Source: an uncultured Bacteroidales bacterium
GTDB lineage: Bacteria; Bacteroidota; Bacteroidia; Bacteroidales; UBA932
Direction of reading: 5' to 3'
Assembly: GCA_949296645.1 (NCBI GenBank)
Contig: CASFPH010000025.1
Location: forward strand, 1 to 32,466
Length of the DNA stretch: 32,466 nt
Positions 25,193-32,466 of the stretch are shown piece by piece. Position 1 is the stretch's first letter; each line of letters opens with the position of its first letter. Both the position numbers and the translations under genes were made by a program. The notes under the pieces are model-generated. The model was not told where the DNA came from and ran no database searches. It saw only the letters and a program-made list of their open reading frames with translations.

Positions 25193-27259
25193 TCAACCTA
25201 TCGTGGCCCCGTTACCCATACGTTCTTCCGGAGAAACGATCTTCATCCCTCCGTTTTCCTCTTTTGACATAAGGATCATGCCTTTTGACTCTATTCCTCT
25301 TATTTTCCTCGGAGCCAGATTGGCAAGAATACATATCTGCTTTCCGACCATTTCCTCAGGAGTATAATACTCGGCTATACCTGAAACGATAGTCCTTTTG
25401 TCGAGGCCGGTATCTATGGTCAGTTTAAGCAGTTTGTCGGTTTTGGGCACCCTTTCAGCTTCAAGAACAGTAGCTGTCCTTATATCCATCTTCATAAAAT
25501 CATCGAATGTACACTCTTCTTTCGCAGGAGCATACTCGGGAACTTCTTCAGCCTCCTTCGCCGCAGCCTTTGCCATGTTTTCCTGCTTTGTCCTGTTTAG
25601 CTTTTCTATCTGAGCCTCTATTACGGAATCCTCTATCTTGCTGAAAAGAAGTACAGGTTCATTCAACTGATGTCCTTCCGCAAGAATTTTGTCATTACCG
25701 ATAAGATCCCATTCCATTTTCCCGACATTCAGTATGCCGTTCAGTTTTGCAGCTGAAAAAGGAAGGAAAGGTTCGAACGCTATGGCAAGGTCGGCACACA
25801 GCTGCAACGATATGTTGAGAATTGTAGCCACCCTGGTCATGTCACTTTTTGCCAGTTTCCACGGTTCCGTTTCCGTCAGGTATTTGTTTCCGAGACGTGC
25901 CAGGTTCATCGCTTCCTTTAGGGCCTCCCTGAACTTGTAGTTTTCCAGGTTATTTTCCATGGATTCCCTTATTACAGGAACAGTTGACAGAATATCCCTG
26001 TCCAGTTCAGACAATTCGCCCCTTGAAGGCACCTTTCCACCGAAATACTTGTGAGTCAAAACTACTGCACGGTTTACGAAATTTCCGAAGATTGCAACCA
26101 GCTCGCTGTTGTTTCTCGTCTGGAAATCCTTCCATGTAAAATCATTATCCTTCGTTTCAGGAGCATTCGCGCATAGAACATATCTCAGGACATCCTCCTG
26201 TCCAGGAAACTCGTCCAGATATTCATGAAGCCAAACGGCCCAGTTTCTCGATGTGGAGATCTTGTCACCTTCCAGATTTAGAAACTCGTTGGCCGGGACA
26301 TTTTCAGGTAAAATGAATCCGTCACCGTAAGCCTTGAGCATGGAAGGGAAAACGATGCAATGGAAGACTATATTGTCTTTACCTATGAAATGGACCATCT
26401 TGGTATCTTCGCTCTTCCACCATTTTTCCCACTCGTCAGGAATAAGTTCTATGGTATTCGAAATATAGCCTATAGGCGCATCGAACCACACGTAAAGCAC
26501 TTTGCCTTCCGCTCCTTCAACAGGGACAGGCACACCCCAGTCGAGATCCCTGCTCACCGCCCTTGGCTGAAGCCCACCGTCAAGCCATGACTTGCACTGT
26601 CCATAAACGTTTGTCTTCCATTCCTTGTGATCTTCCAGAATCCATTTCTTGAGCCATGGTTCATATTGATCCAGAGGCAGATACCAGTGACTTGTCTTTC
26701 TCTTTACAGGATTGCTCCCGCTGATAGCCGACTTCGGATTTATCAGTTCATCCGGGCTCAGGGTACTTCCGCACTTTTCACACTGGTCCCCATATGCATT
26801 CTCGGCACCGCACTTTGGACATGTCCCGGTTATATATCTGTCGGCAAGGAACTGACCAGCCTCTTCATCGTAATACTGTTCGCTTTCCTTTTCTATGAAT
26901 TTTCCTTCATCGTAGAGTTTTCTGAAGAATTCGGAAGCCGTCCTGTGATGAATCTCCGAAGTTGTCCTCGAATAGATATCGAAACTTATACCGAACCTTT
27001 CGAACGAATCCTTTATTATCTTATGATACTTGTCCACCACATCCTGAGGCGAGCAATTCATCTGTTTCGCCTTTATGGTAATCGGAACCCCATGCTCGTC
27101 GGAACCGCAGATGAACTTGACATCCCGGCCCCTGTTCCTCAAATACCTGACATAAATGTCGGCAGGTACATATACTCCTGCCAGATGACCTATGTGAACG
27201 GCTCCGTTAGCATAAGGCAGAGCCGATGTGATAAGATAACGTTTGAAATCCTTGCCCAT
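25193..27259 (-). CDS. metG: Methionine--tRNA ligase with C-terminal tRNA-binding domain
   Basis: This class I synthetase charges initiator and elongator tRNA-Met. HIGH is at residues 22-25 ('VHIGHLAG'). A zinc-binding knuckle region ('[18 protein letters not shown]') is present around residues 147-164. The KMSKS equivalent is 'KISTS'. The C-terminal ~110 residues form an EMAP-II/Trbp111-like OB-fold ('[15 protein letters not shown]', '[18 protein letters not shown]') that binds tRNA and commonly mediates dimerisation. The length of 688 residues matches this long form. It starts the metG-rlmN-recX-prfB run; a -7 box is at 27285-27292. Confidence 0.97.
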   Translation of the reverse strand: MGKDFKRYLITSALPYANGAVHIGHLAGVYVPADIYVRYLRNRGRDVKFICGSDEHGVPITIKAKQMNCSPQDVVDKYHKIIKDSFERFGISFDIYSRTTSEIHHRTASEFFRKLYDEGKFIEKESEQYYDEEAGQFLADRYITGTCPKCGAENAYGDQCEKCGSTLSPDELINPKSAISGSNPVKRKTSHWYLPLDQYEPWLKKWILEDHKEWKTNVYGQCKSWLDGGLQPRAVSRDLDWGVPVPVEGAEGKVLYVWFDAPIGYISNTIELIPDEWEKWWKSEDTKMVHFIGKDNIVFHCIVFPSMLKAYGDGFILPENVPANEFLNLEGDKISTSRNWAVWLHEYLDEFPGQEDVLRYVLCANAPETKDNDFTWKDFQTRNNSELVAIFGNFVNRAVVLTHKYFGGKVPSRGELSELDRDILSTVPVIRESMENNLENYKFREALKEAMNLARLGNKYLTETEPWKLAKSDMTRVATILNISLQLCADLAIAFEPFLPFSAAKLNGILNVGKMEWDLIGNDKILAEGHQLNEPVLLFSKIEDSVIEAQIEKLNRTKQENMAKAAAKEAEEVPEYAPAKEECTFDDFMKMDIRTATVLEAERVPKTDKLLKLTIDTGLDKRTIVSGIAEYYTPEEMVGKQICILANLAPRKIRGIESKGMILMSKEENGGMKIVSPEERMGNGATIG

Positions 27260-27284
27260 ATCTGTAATCTAATTAATTAATTTG

Positions 27285-27292
27285 CAAAGTTA
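27285..27292 (-). promoter_or_regulatory. -7 element for metG
   Basis: TAACTTTG fits TAnnTTTG and lies 25 bases upstream of the metG ATG, in the 59-bp gap after dnaG. A -33 box is not evident. Confidence 0.4.
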
Positions 27293-27318
27293 CTTATTTA
27301 ATCAATAATACGCACGCA

Positions 27319-29307
27319 TCAAAGCGTAAGTCTGTTCAATTCCCTGGCGAATGTGTTTCGTACCTGCATTATGATCCTTATCTGTTCCATAAGTTCCTTC
27401 TGCAGTTCCGTATCACCTGCCTTCTGCGCCTCTCCCAAAGCCCTGCACAGATTGCTGTTGGCCTGTTCAGCCACCTTGGATTTATACACGAGGACCGCTT
27501 TCGGTACAAATTTTCCCAATATGTTCTCTTCAGGGACCAGTGCCTGAATAAAATGCTTTATGGTAAGATTATGTTCCTGAATGATTATCCCGGCAACCAG
27601 CTCGGACACCTTCTTGTCCGGATGATTAAGGAAATGCCTCATAATCTGCTCCTGTTCATGCTCCTTGAGTTTGAAATATTCGTCAAAAATATTCTTGTAA
27701 AGCAGGTTTTTCAGTTCAAGTTCGTCTGTCTGGAGTTCTGTCAATATATATTGCGCCACGGTCAGTTCCCTGTCCCTTTCCGCTCCCACATACATCTCGT
27801 CCTCAAGATACAGCTTATGCTGACCGAATTTCAACAGATAATAAAGCAACTCCCTCTCCGCGAACTCACAATAAGTATCATTCACGAAATCGGGTATCTT
27901 GCGTTTCTCAGGCATTGTCAGGGCTGCAATATTTTCTGAAGAATTAATCGTCGTACTCCTCCATTCCCTGCGTTCTTCGTTCCTTATAAGTTCTATCTGA
28001 TTCTGGCGTATGACCTTGGCCACTTCCTGCTGAAGAAGAGATTCGTCGATATTGAACTTGCGGCTGCTTTCCTCGATATATACGGCACGCGTTATGGCAT
28101 CCGGCATTACCGCTATGGACCTGATTACGTCATTGACAAGGCGAGCCTTCTGCATAGGATCCCTGTCCATCTCCGAAGAAAGCAGTTCTGCCTTGAAGGA
28201 CATGAAATCCTGTTCCGATCTTTCAAGAAAAGCTACAAGCTCCTGCGGCGTAACCTTCTTTGAAAAAGAGTCAGGATCCTCTCCGTCCGGAAAAAGCACA
28301 ACCTTAACCTGCAGACCCTCTTTCAAGAGCATGTCTATACCTCGGATAGAAGCCTTTATACCGGCCTGGTCACCATCATAAAGCACGGTTACATTTGTAG
28401 TGAATCTCTTTATCAGACCGATCTGATCGGTAGTAAGGGAAGTTCCGCTGGAAGCCACTACATTCTCTATACCGGCCTGATGCAGGGAAAGCACATCAGT
28501 ATAACCCTCGACAAGATAACATTTCTGTTTCGACACAATTGAAGATTTTGCCTGATATATTCCGTAAAGGGAACGACTCTTGACATATATTTCCGTTTCC
28601 GGAGAATTAATGTACTTTGCCACTTTCTTGTCAGTACGCAGCGTACGTCCTCCGAAAGCTATGACCCTTCCGCTTATCGAGTGAACCGGGAAAATGACCC
28701 TGTCATAAAACCTGTCAACATATTCCCCCGTATCTTCCCTTTTCACCGCAAGGCCGCTGTCTACAAGATAGTCAAGATTGAAACCTGCAGACCTTGCGGC
28801 ATTTACAAGTCCGGTTCTTTCATCGGTGGAATAGCCCAACTGGAATTTTTTGATTATTTCATCCCTGAAGCCACGCTCCCTGAAATAGGAAAGACCTATG
28901 GATTTTCCTTTGGGAGTCTCATAAAGTATCCTTGAAAAATATCCCTGTGCAAACTCGGAAACAAGAATAAGGGATTCCCTCTTGACCCTTGCCTCCGACT
29001 CTTCCTTAGTTTCCTCCTTCTCGGTTATCGGGATATTATATTTTGCGGCAAGATATTTCAAAGCCTCGGGATATGAAATCTGCTCATGTTCCATCACGAA
29101 AGATACCGCACTTCCTGCCTTTCCGCATCCGAAACACTTATAAATGCCTTTTGCAGGCGAAACGGAAAAAGAAGGTGTCTTCTCGTGATGGAAAGGACAG
29201 CATGCTATGTAATTCGCGCCCCTTTTCTTCAACGAGACGAAATCTCCTATAACTTCGACAATCTGAGCCGAATCGAGAATCCTGTCAACTGTAGCCTTGT
29301 CTATCAT
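27319..29307 (-). CDS. dnaG: DNA primase
   Basis: DnaG synthesises RNA primers at the replication fork. The N-terminal CHC2 zinc finger has Cys37, His40, Cys58 and Cys61 ('CPFHHEKTPSFSVSPAKG', 'CFGC'). The central RNA polymerase domain includes 'YFRERGF' and the TOPRIM motifs 'LVEGYTDVLSLHQAG' and 'LYDGDQAGIKA' that bind catalytic metals. The C-terminal ~200 helical residues would bind the DnaB helicase. The length of 662 residues is usual for Bacteroidota. It begins two bases after trpS, so the two are probably co-transcribed, outside the classical rpsU-dnaG-rpoD arrangement. Confidence 0.97.
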   Translation of the reverse strand: MIDKATVDRILDSAQIVEVIGDFVSLKKRGANYIACCPFHHEKTPSFSVSPAKGIYKCFGCGKAGSAVSFVMEHEQISYPEALKYLAAKYNIPITEKEETKEESEARVKRESLILVSEFAQGYFSRILYETPKGKSIGLSYFRERGFRDEIIKKFQLGYSTDERTGLVNAARSAGFNLDYLVDSGLAVKREDTGEYVDRFYDRVIFPVHSISGRVIAFGGRTLRTDKKVAKYINSPETEIYVKSRSLYGIYQAKSSIVSKQKCYLVEGYTDVLSLHQAGIENVVASSGTSLTTDQIGLIKRFTTNVTVLYDGDQAGIKASIRGIDMLLKEGLQVKVVLFPDGEDPDSFSKKVTPQELVAFLERSEQDFMSFKAELLSSEMDRDPMQKARLVNDVIRSIAVMPDAITRAVYIEESSRKFNIDESLLQQEVAKVIRQNQIELIRNEERREWRSTTINSSENIAALTMPEKRKIPDFVNDTYCEFAERELLYYLLKFGQHKLYLEDEMYVGAERDRELTVAQYILTELQTDELELKNLLYKNIFDEYFKLKEHEQEQIMRHFLNHPDKKVSELVAGIIIQEHNLTIKHFIQALVPEENILGKFVPKAVLVYKSKVAEQANSNLCRALGEAQKAGDTELQKELMEQIRIIMQVRNTFARELNRLTL

Positions 29308-29309
29308 TG

Positions 29310-30299
29310 TCAGAACTCACGGAATCCAACAGCTTTTCTGACCTCTTTCAACGTAGCCGAGGCACTCGCACGCGCCCGTTCAGTTCCTGCTCTGGTCACC
29401 TGCCTTAAATAATCGTCATTATTATAGATATCATCTATCCTTTCCCTTATAGGCAGGGTTAGCCTGCATATGTCGGCAGCAAGCTGTTTCTTCAAATCCC
29501 CGTATCTTATTGAACAGTTTCTGTATTTTTCCTTGAAGAATTCCACAGTAGACGGCTCCGACACAAGTTCCAGCAACGTGAAGATGTTCTTCACGGGCTC
29601 CGGCATTTCGGAATCCGGCACTGCAGGACCTGCATCGGTAACAGCTTTCATGACCTTCCTGTGTATGGTCTTTTCATCATCATAGAGATATATCCCGTTA
29701 CCTTCGCTCTTTCCCATCTTACCGGAACCGTCAAGTCCGGGAACCTTGACAAGATCACTTCCGAACCTTAGAGCCTGCGGCTCAGGAAAGACATCTGCTC
29801 CGTAAAAATTGTTGAAACGCCTTGCAAGAACTCTTGCAATTTCAAGATGTTGCTCCTGATCTCTTCCGACCGGCACCCAGTTCGCCCTGTGTGCAAGGAT
29901 ATCAGCCGCCATCAGTACCGGATAGGTCAGCAGACCTGCATTTACATTTTCGGGATTCTTCCTGACCTTGTCCTTAAAAGAAGCAGTCCTTTCCAATTCA
30001 CCCTTATAGCTCAACATATTAAGCAGAACGTAAAGTTCACTTATTTCCGGTACGGAACTCTGCACGAAGATAGCCGATTTTTCAGGATCGAGTCCGGCTG
30101 CAAGATATTCGGACAATATAATCCTGACACTTGCATGAAAATCTTCCGGTTTAGGATGAGTGGTAAGCGAATGCAAATCCGCTATGAAGAAAAAACAATT
30201 GTATTTATCCTGTATATTGACAAAATTCCTGAGCGCACCGAAATAATTTCCAAGATGAAGGTGGCCCGTAGACCTTATGCCGCTTAATACCGTGTCCAT
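29310..30299 (-). CDS. trpS: Tryptophan--tRNA ligase
   Basis: TrpRS charges tRNA-Trp. The 329-residue product is a compact class I synthetase with the HIGH-type motif 'RSTGHLHLGNYFGAL' at residues 9-23, the specificity region 'LTYPVLMAADILAHRANWVPVGRDQEQH' and the KMSKS equivalent 'KMGKS'. It lies 89 bases after recA with a large inverted repeat between, and its stop is two bases from the dnaG ATG. I find no clear TAnnTTTG promoter in its upstream gap. Confidence 0.97.
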   Translation of the reverse strand: MDTVLSGIRSTGHLHLGNYFGALRNFVNIQDKYNCFFFIADLHSLTTHPKPEDFHASVRIILSEYLAAGLDPEKSAIFVQSSVPEISELYVLLNMLSYKGELERTASFKDKVRKNPENVNAGLLTYPVLMAADILAHRANWVPVGRDQEQHLEIARVLARRFNNFYGADVFPEPQALRFGSDLVKVPGLDGSGKMGKSEGNGIYLYDDEKTIHRKVMKAVTDAGPAVPDSEMPEPVKNIFTLLELVSEPSTVEFFKEKYRNCSIRYGDLKKQLAADICRLTLPIRERIDDIYNNDDYLRQVTRAGTERARASASATLKEVRKAVGFREF

Positions 30300-30321
30300 A
30301 AACTATCTTTAATTTTATATT

Positions 30322-30368
30322 GCAAACGGTTGCCGCTCTCCGTTTACAACGGGCGTGCAACCGTTTGC
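30322..30368. terminator. Nested inverted repeat between recA and trpS
   Basis: GCAAACGGTTGC (30322-30333) and its exact complement (30357-30368) form a 12-bp stem. The 23-base loop contains a second small inverted repeat (CCGTT, 3 bases, AACGG). It most likely terminates recA transcription, but no T tract follows on the minus strand and it also forms the trpS leader. Confidence 0.65.
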
Positions 30369-30388
30369 CTGAGTCAGTCAAAACAGTC

Positions 30389-31426
30389 TTAATCCGTTAT
30401 ATTGCTCAAAGCCTCGCGGATCTTTGATTCTATTTCCTGGGCAAGTTCCGGATTGTCGTTCAGCATTACCTTCACGGCTTCCCTGCCCTGACCTATTTTC
30501 GTATCGCCATAGCTGAACCATGAACCTGATTTCTTTATAATATCGAATTCGACACCGAGATCTATGATTTCACCTATCCTTGATATACCCTCTCCGAACA
30601 GAATATCGAACTCAGCCTTTCTGAAAGGAGGGGCCATCTTGTTTTTGACGATCTTGACCCTTGTTCTGCTGCCCGTAGCCTCATCGCCGTCCTTAAGCTG
30701 AGTCGTCTTTCTCACGTCAATACGCACAGATGCATAAAATTTGAGGGCATTTCCTCCAGTCGTTGTCTCAGGATTTCCGAACATTACACCTATCTTGTCC
30801 CTCAGCTGGTTGATGAAGATACAGCACGTATTCGTCTTGCTTATGTTTGCCGTAAGCTTTCTCAGCGCCTGGCTCATCAGACGTGCCTGAAGCCCCATTT
30901 TGGAATCCCCCATTTCTCCTTCAATCTCGGCTTTCGGAGTAAGGGCGGCAACCGAGTCTATCACTATTATGTCTATAGCACCGGATCTTATAAGGTTATC
31001 GGCTATCTCAAGGGCCTGCTCTCCACTGTCAGGCTGAGAAATAAGCAATGTATCCACATTGACGCCGAGTTTTTTTGCGTATGTCCTGTCAAAAGCATGT
31101 TCCGCATCTATGATTGCTGCAATTCCTCCCGTCTTCTGGGCCTCGGCTATCGCATGAATCGCCAAAGTAGTCTTTCCGCTTGATTCAGGTCCGTATATTT
31201 CGATTACCCTGCCTCTAGGATAACCTCCTATTCCCAACGCATGGTCCAGAGCTATCGAGCCCGACGGAATAGTAGAGACTTCCCATTTGGGCTGGTCTCC
31301 CAGTTTCATTATAGTTCCTTTTCCGAAATCCTTCTCAATTTTATCGATGGTAGCCTGCAAAGCCTTGAGCTTCTCAGGATTGATTTCGGGAACCACCTTG
31401 TTCACCTCTGCACTTTCCTTTGCCAT
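30389..31426 (-). CDS. recA: Recombinase RecA
   Basis: RecA forms filaments on single-stranded DNA and catalyses strand exchange. The 345-residue product has Walker A 'GPESSGKT' (79-86), Walker B 'IDIIVIDSV', the L2 loop region '[23 protein letters not shown]' and the C-terminal lid domain. I see no obvious SOS box upstream, although I could not scan systematically. A possible -7 box is at 31469-31476. Neighbours are an HU-like membrane protein upstream and trpS downstream. Confidence 0.98.
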   Translation of the reverse strand: MAKESAEVNKVVPEINPEKLKALQATIDKIEKDFGKGTIMKLGDQPKWEVSTIPSGSIALDHALGIGGYPRGRVIEIYGPESSGKTTLAIHAIAEAQKTGGIAAIIDAEHAFDRTYAKKLGVNVDTLLISQPDSGEQALEIADNLIRSGAIDIIVIDSVAALTPKAEIEGEMGDSKMGLQARLMSQALRKLTANISKTNTCCIFINQLRDKIGVMFGNPETTTGGNALKFYASVRIDVRKTTQLKDGDEATGSRTRVKIVKNKMAPPFRKAEFDILFGEGISRIGEIIDLGVEFDIIKKSGSWFSYGDTKIGQGREAVKVMLNDNPELAQEIESKIREALSNITD

Positions 31427-31468
31427 AATGATTCTGATTTATTAAAGTTAGTAAAACTTGAAATCATG

Positions 31469-31476
31469 CAAAAATA
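31469..31476 (-). promoter_or_regulatory. Possible -7 element for recA
   Basis: TATTTTTG fits TAnnTTTG and lies 42 bases before the recA ATG, giving a leader of roughly 35 bases. No -33 box is clear. Confidence 0.35.
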
Positions 31477-31494
31477 TAGATTTATTCCATTAAT

Positions 31495-32181
31495 TCATAA
31501 ATTATATTTCTTTATCAGATCCAGTTCCTCTCCCGAATAAAACATGGACCTGACAAAAGAAAACAGCTCGTCTCTGAAAGCGTATATCAACAACGCCGCA
31601 AGGATTATCACGGCAAGTATCGCAAACACTTTGAAAAATCTTGCTGCAGGCTTTCCATCTGCGACATGTCCAGCATCAACATCCGGGCCATCAGATGCCT
31701 TACCCGCATTATTTCCGCTGGCATCATCCGCTGATTCTCTGACAAGCACTTCCCTGCTTATCAATTTCACCGTAACAGGCTCCAGACCATATGAATCCGG
31801 AGAAAATACGGCATCCGCTTCCGCTCTGAAAAAGATCGTACCTTCAGACGTAGAACGCAGTTCGCCGACACCCTGGATACGATAGACTCCACTCGTATTC
31901 AACTCCTTTCTCACCATACACATGAAATCCGATACCTTTCCGGCTGAAGCCTCCGCGGAAATTCCAGAATACTCTGCATATTTCTTTTCCAGGAGAGTAT
32001 CATTCCATGATTCGGAAGTTCTGAAATATATCTTTCTCTCCGGAGGAAGTATGGTTCTTCCCTTGTCCACTATCTGTGCAGGCACATTTTCCGCTATGAA
32101 ACTGCCCAATCCAGGAAGGGAAACCCTGTTGTTGACAAGAACCAACTCTCCAAGAATCTTCGAAAAAACTAAAGGATCCAT
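31495..32181 (-). CDS. HU-CCDC81-like membrane protein
   Basis: The 228-residue product begins with two small domains resembling the HU-CCDC81 bacterial pair (about residues 1-75, 'ILGELVLVNNRVSLPGLGSFIAE', and 76-140, 'GVYRIQGVGELRSTSEGTIFF'). A low-complexity linker rich in Ala, Gly and Asp follows, then one membrane helix near the C-terminus ('FFKVFAILAVIILAALLIYAF') and a short tail. Relatives in Bacteroidota often end in a SPOR domain; none is present here. HU-type folds suggest nucleic-acid or protein binding tethered to the membrane, which is inference. The ATG at 32181 is preferred over 32199 because the -7 box at 32204-32211 leaves no room for a leader before the latter. Confidence 0.75.
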   Translation of the reverse strand: MDPLVFSKILGELVLVNNRVSLPGLGSFIAENVPAQIVDKGRTILPPERKIYFRTSESWNDTLLEKKYAEYSGISAEASAGKVSDFMCMVRKELNTSGVYRIQGVGELRSTSEGTIFFRAEADAVFSPDSYGLEPVTVKLISREVLVRESADDASGNNAGKASDGPDVDAGHVADGKPAARFFKVFAILAVIILAALLIYAFRDELFSFVRSMFYSGEELDLIKKYNL

Positions 32182-32203
32182 CTTCTTATAAAATTGCATG
32201 ATG

Positions 32204-32211
32204 CAAAGTTA
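32204..32211 (-). promoter_or_regulatory. -7 element for HU-like gene
   Basis: TAACTTTG fits TAnnTTTG and lies 22 bases before the preferred ATG at 32181. It is divergent from the tRNA-Asn promoter. Confidence 0.5.
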
Positions 32212-32228
32212 AAAAAAATATAAAAAAA

Positions 32229-32260
32229 TTTGCACGGTACGTTTTTTTGCCATATCTTTG
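32229..32260 (+). promoter_or_regulatory. tRNA-Asn promoter
   Basis: TTTG (32229-32232) and TATCTTTG (32253-32260) are separated by 20 bases and match the -33/-7 consensus. The tRNA begins 23 bases later. Confidence 0.55.
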
Positions 32261-32283
32261 CACACGCATTTGAGAAATAATAT

Positions 32284-32357
32284 TCCTGAATAGCTCAGTT
32301 GGTTAGAGCATCTGACTGTTAATCAGAGGGTCCCAGGTTCAAGTCCTGGTTCAGGAG
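32284..32357 (+). tRNA. tRNA-Asn (GTT)
   Basis: The 74-base cloverleaf has acceptor stem TCCTGAA/TTCAGGA, D arm GCTC/GAGC, anticodon stem TCTGA/TCAGA with loop CTGTTAA (anticodon GTT), T arm CCAGG/CCTGG with loop TTCAAGT, and discriminator G. The CCA end is not encoded. All stems pair perfectly. A repeat element begins 13 bases after its end. Confidence 0.97.
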
Positions 32358-32370
32358 CAGAAACAAGAAA

Positions 32371-32415
32371 GAGGGTGACCCAAAAGCCAAGAGACTTTGA
32401 GGTCATCCTCTTTTT
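32371..32415 (+). terminator. Hairpin and T tract at the mobile-element end
   Basis: GAGGGTGACC (32371-32380) pairs with GGTCATCCTC (32401-32410) with one wobble, extended by an inner AAAG/CTTT, and five T residues follow. It would stop transcripts that enter the element from outside, here the tRNA-Asn transcript. Confidence 0.6.
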
Positions 32416-32466
32416 GTTGTATAGATCTCACAGGCTGCACTGCCGTATGTGGGAGAGTTTTTTTTA
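32371..32466 (+). mobile_element. Terminal part of the repeated mobile element (right contig end)
   Basis: This is the second copy of the 96-bp end sequence found inverted at 3-98. Its outer edge is at 32371 (GAGGGTGACC). The element reaches the contig end without showing a transposase. It lies just downstream of tRNA-Asn and replaces whatever followed the tRNA. Confidence 0.7.

Noticed and set aside
32284..32466. Integrative element attachment site at tRNA-Asn
   Set aside because: No direct repeat of the tRNA 3' end and no integrase are visible; the sequence after the tRNA is explained by the repeat element found also at the left end.

Overview
The window looks like a chromosomal contig from a member of the Bacteroidota, most likely Bacteroidales. 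Three things point there: the gene families (tandem YitT/DUF2179 proteins, a TonB-C-terminal fusion protein, a SPOR lipoprotein, a FISUMP lipoprotein, an HU-CCDC81-like membrane protein beside recA); the recurring promoter element TAnnTTTG just upstream of many genes; and the scarcity of strong Shine-Dalgarno sequences. I cannot place it below order level from sequence alone.

Layout. Bases 3-98 and 32371-32466 are a perfect 96-bp inverted repeat of each other. Both contig ends therefore run into the same repeated element, probably an insertion sequence whose outer end reads GAGGGTGACC. At the left it truncates an ABC-F ATPase gene; at the right it lies 13 bp past a tRNA-Asn gene. From 1.9 to 5.2 kb (minus strand) come ettA, a small AraC-type HTH reading frame open into ettA without a stop, and a membrane protein with an AraC-type HTH. 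From 5.3 to 9.8 kb are two overlapping YitT paralogues behind leuS. From 9.9 to 13.3 kb are an M28-like protein with a TonB C-terminal domain that lacks most metal ligands, a glyoxalase-family protein, gcvT and a SPOR lipoprotein. From 13.3 to 16.7 kb is the only long plus-strand operon, DUF389 - CapA-like - phoH, with overlapping genes and one TTG start. From 16.75 to 19.7 kb (minus) lie FISUMP lipoprotein, lemA and two TPM-domain genes. apbE (plus) follows, then a long minus-strand housekeeping run: HU-like protein, recA, trpS, dnaG, metG, rlmN, recX, prfB (with an intact +1 programmed frameshift) and a class I fumarase.

Function. The region is dominated by translation (LeuRS, MetRS, TrpRS, RF2, RlmN, EttA, tRNA-Asn) and DNA maintenance (RecA, RecX, primase), mixed with envelope proteins. 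No CRISPR array, prophage or defence system is visible. The points most worth a second look are the shared mobile-element end at both boundaries, the AraC-HTH/EttA read-through frame, and the apparent M28 pseudopeptidase joined to a TonB C-terminal domain.
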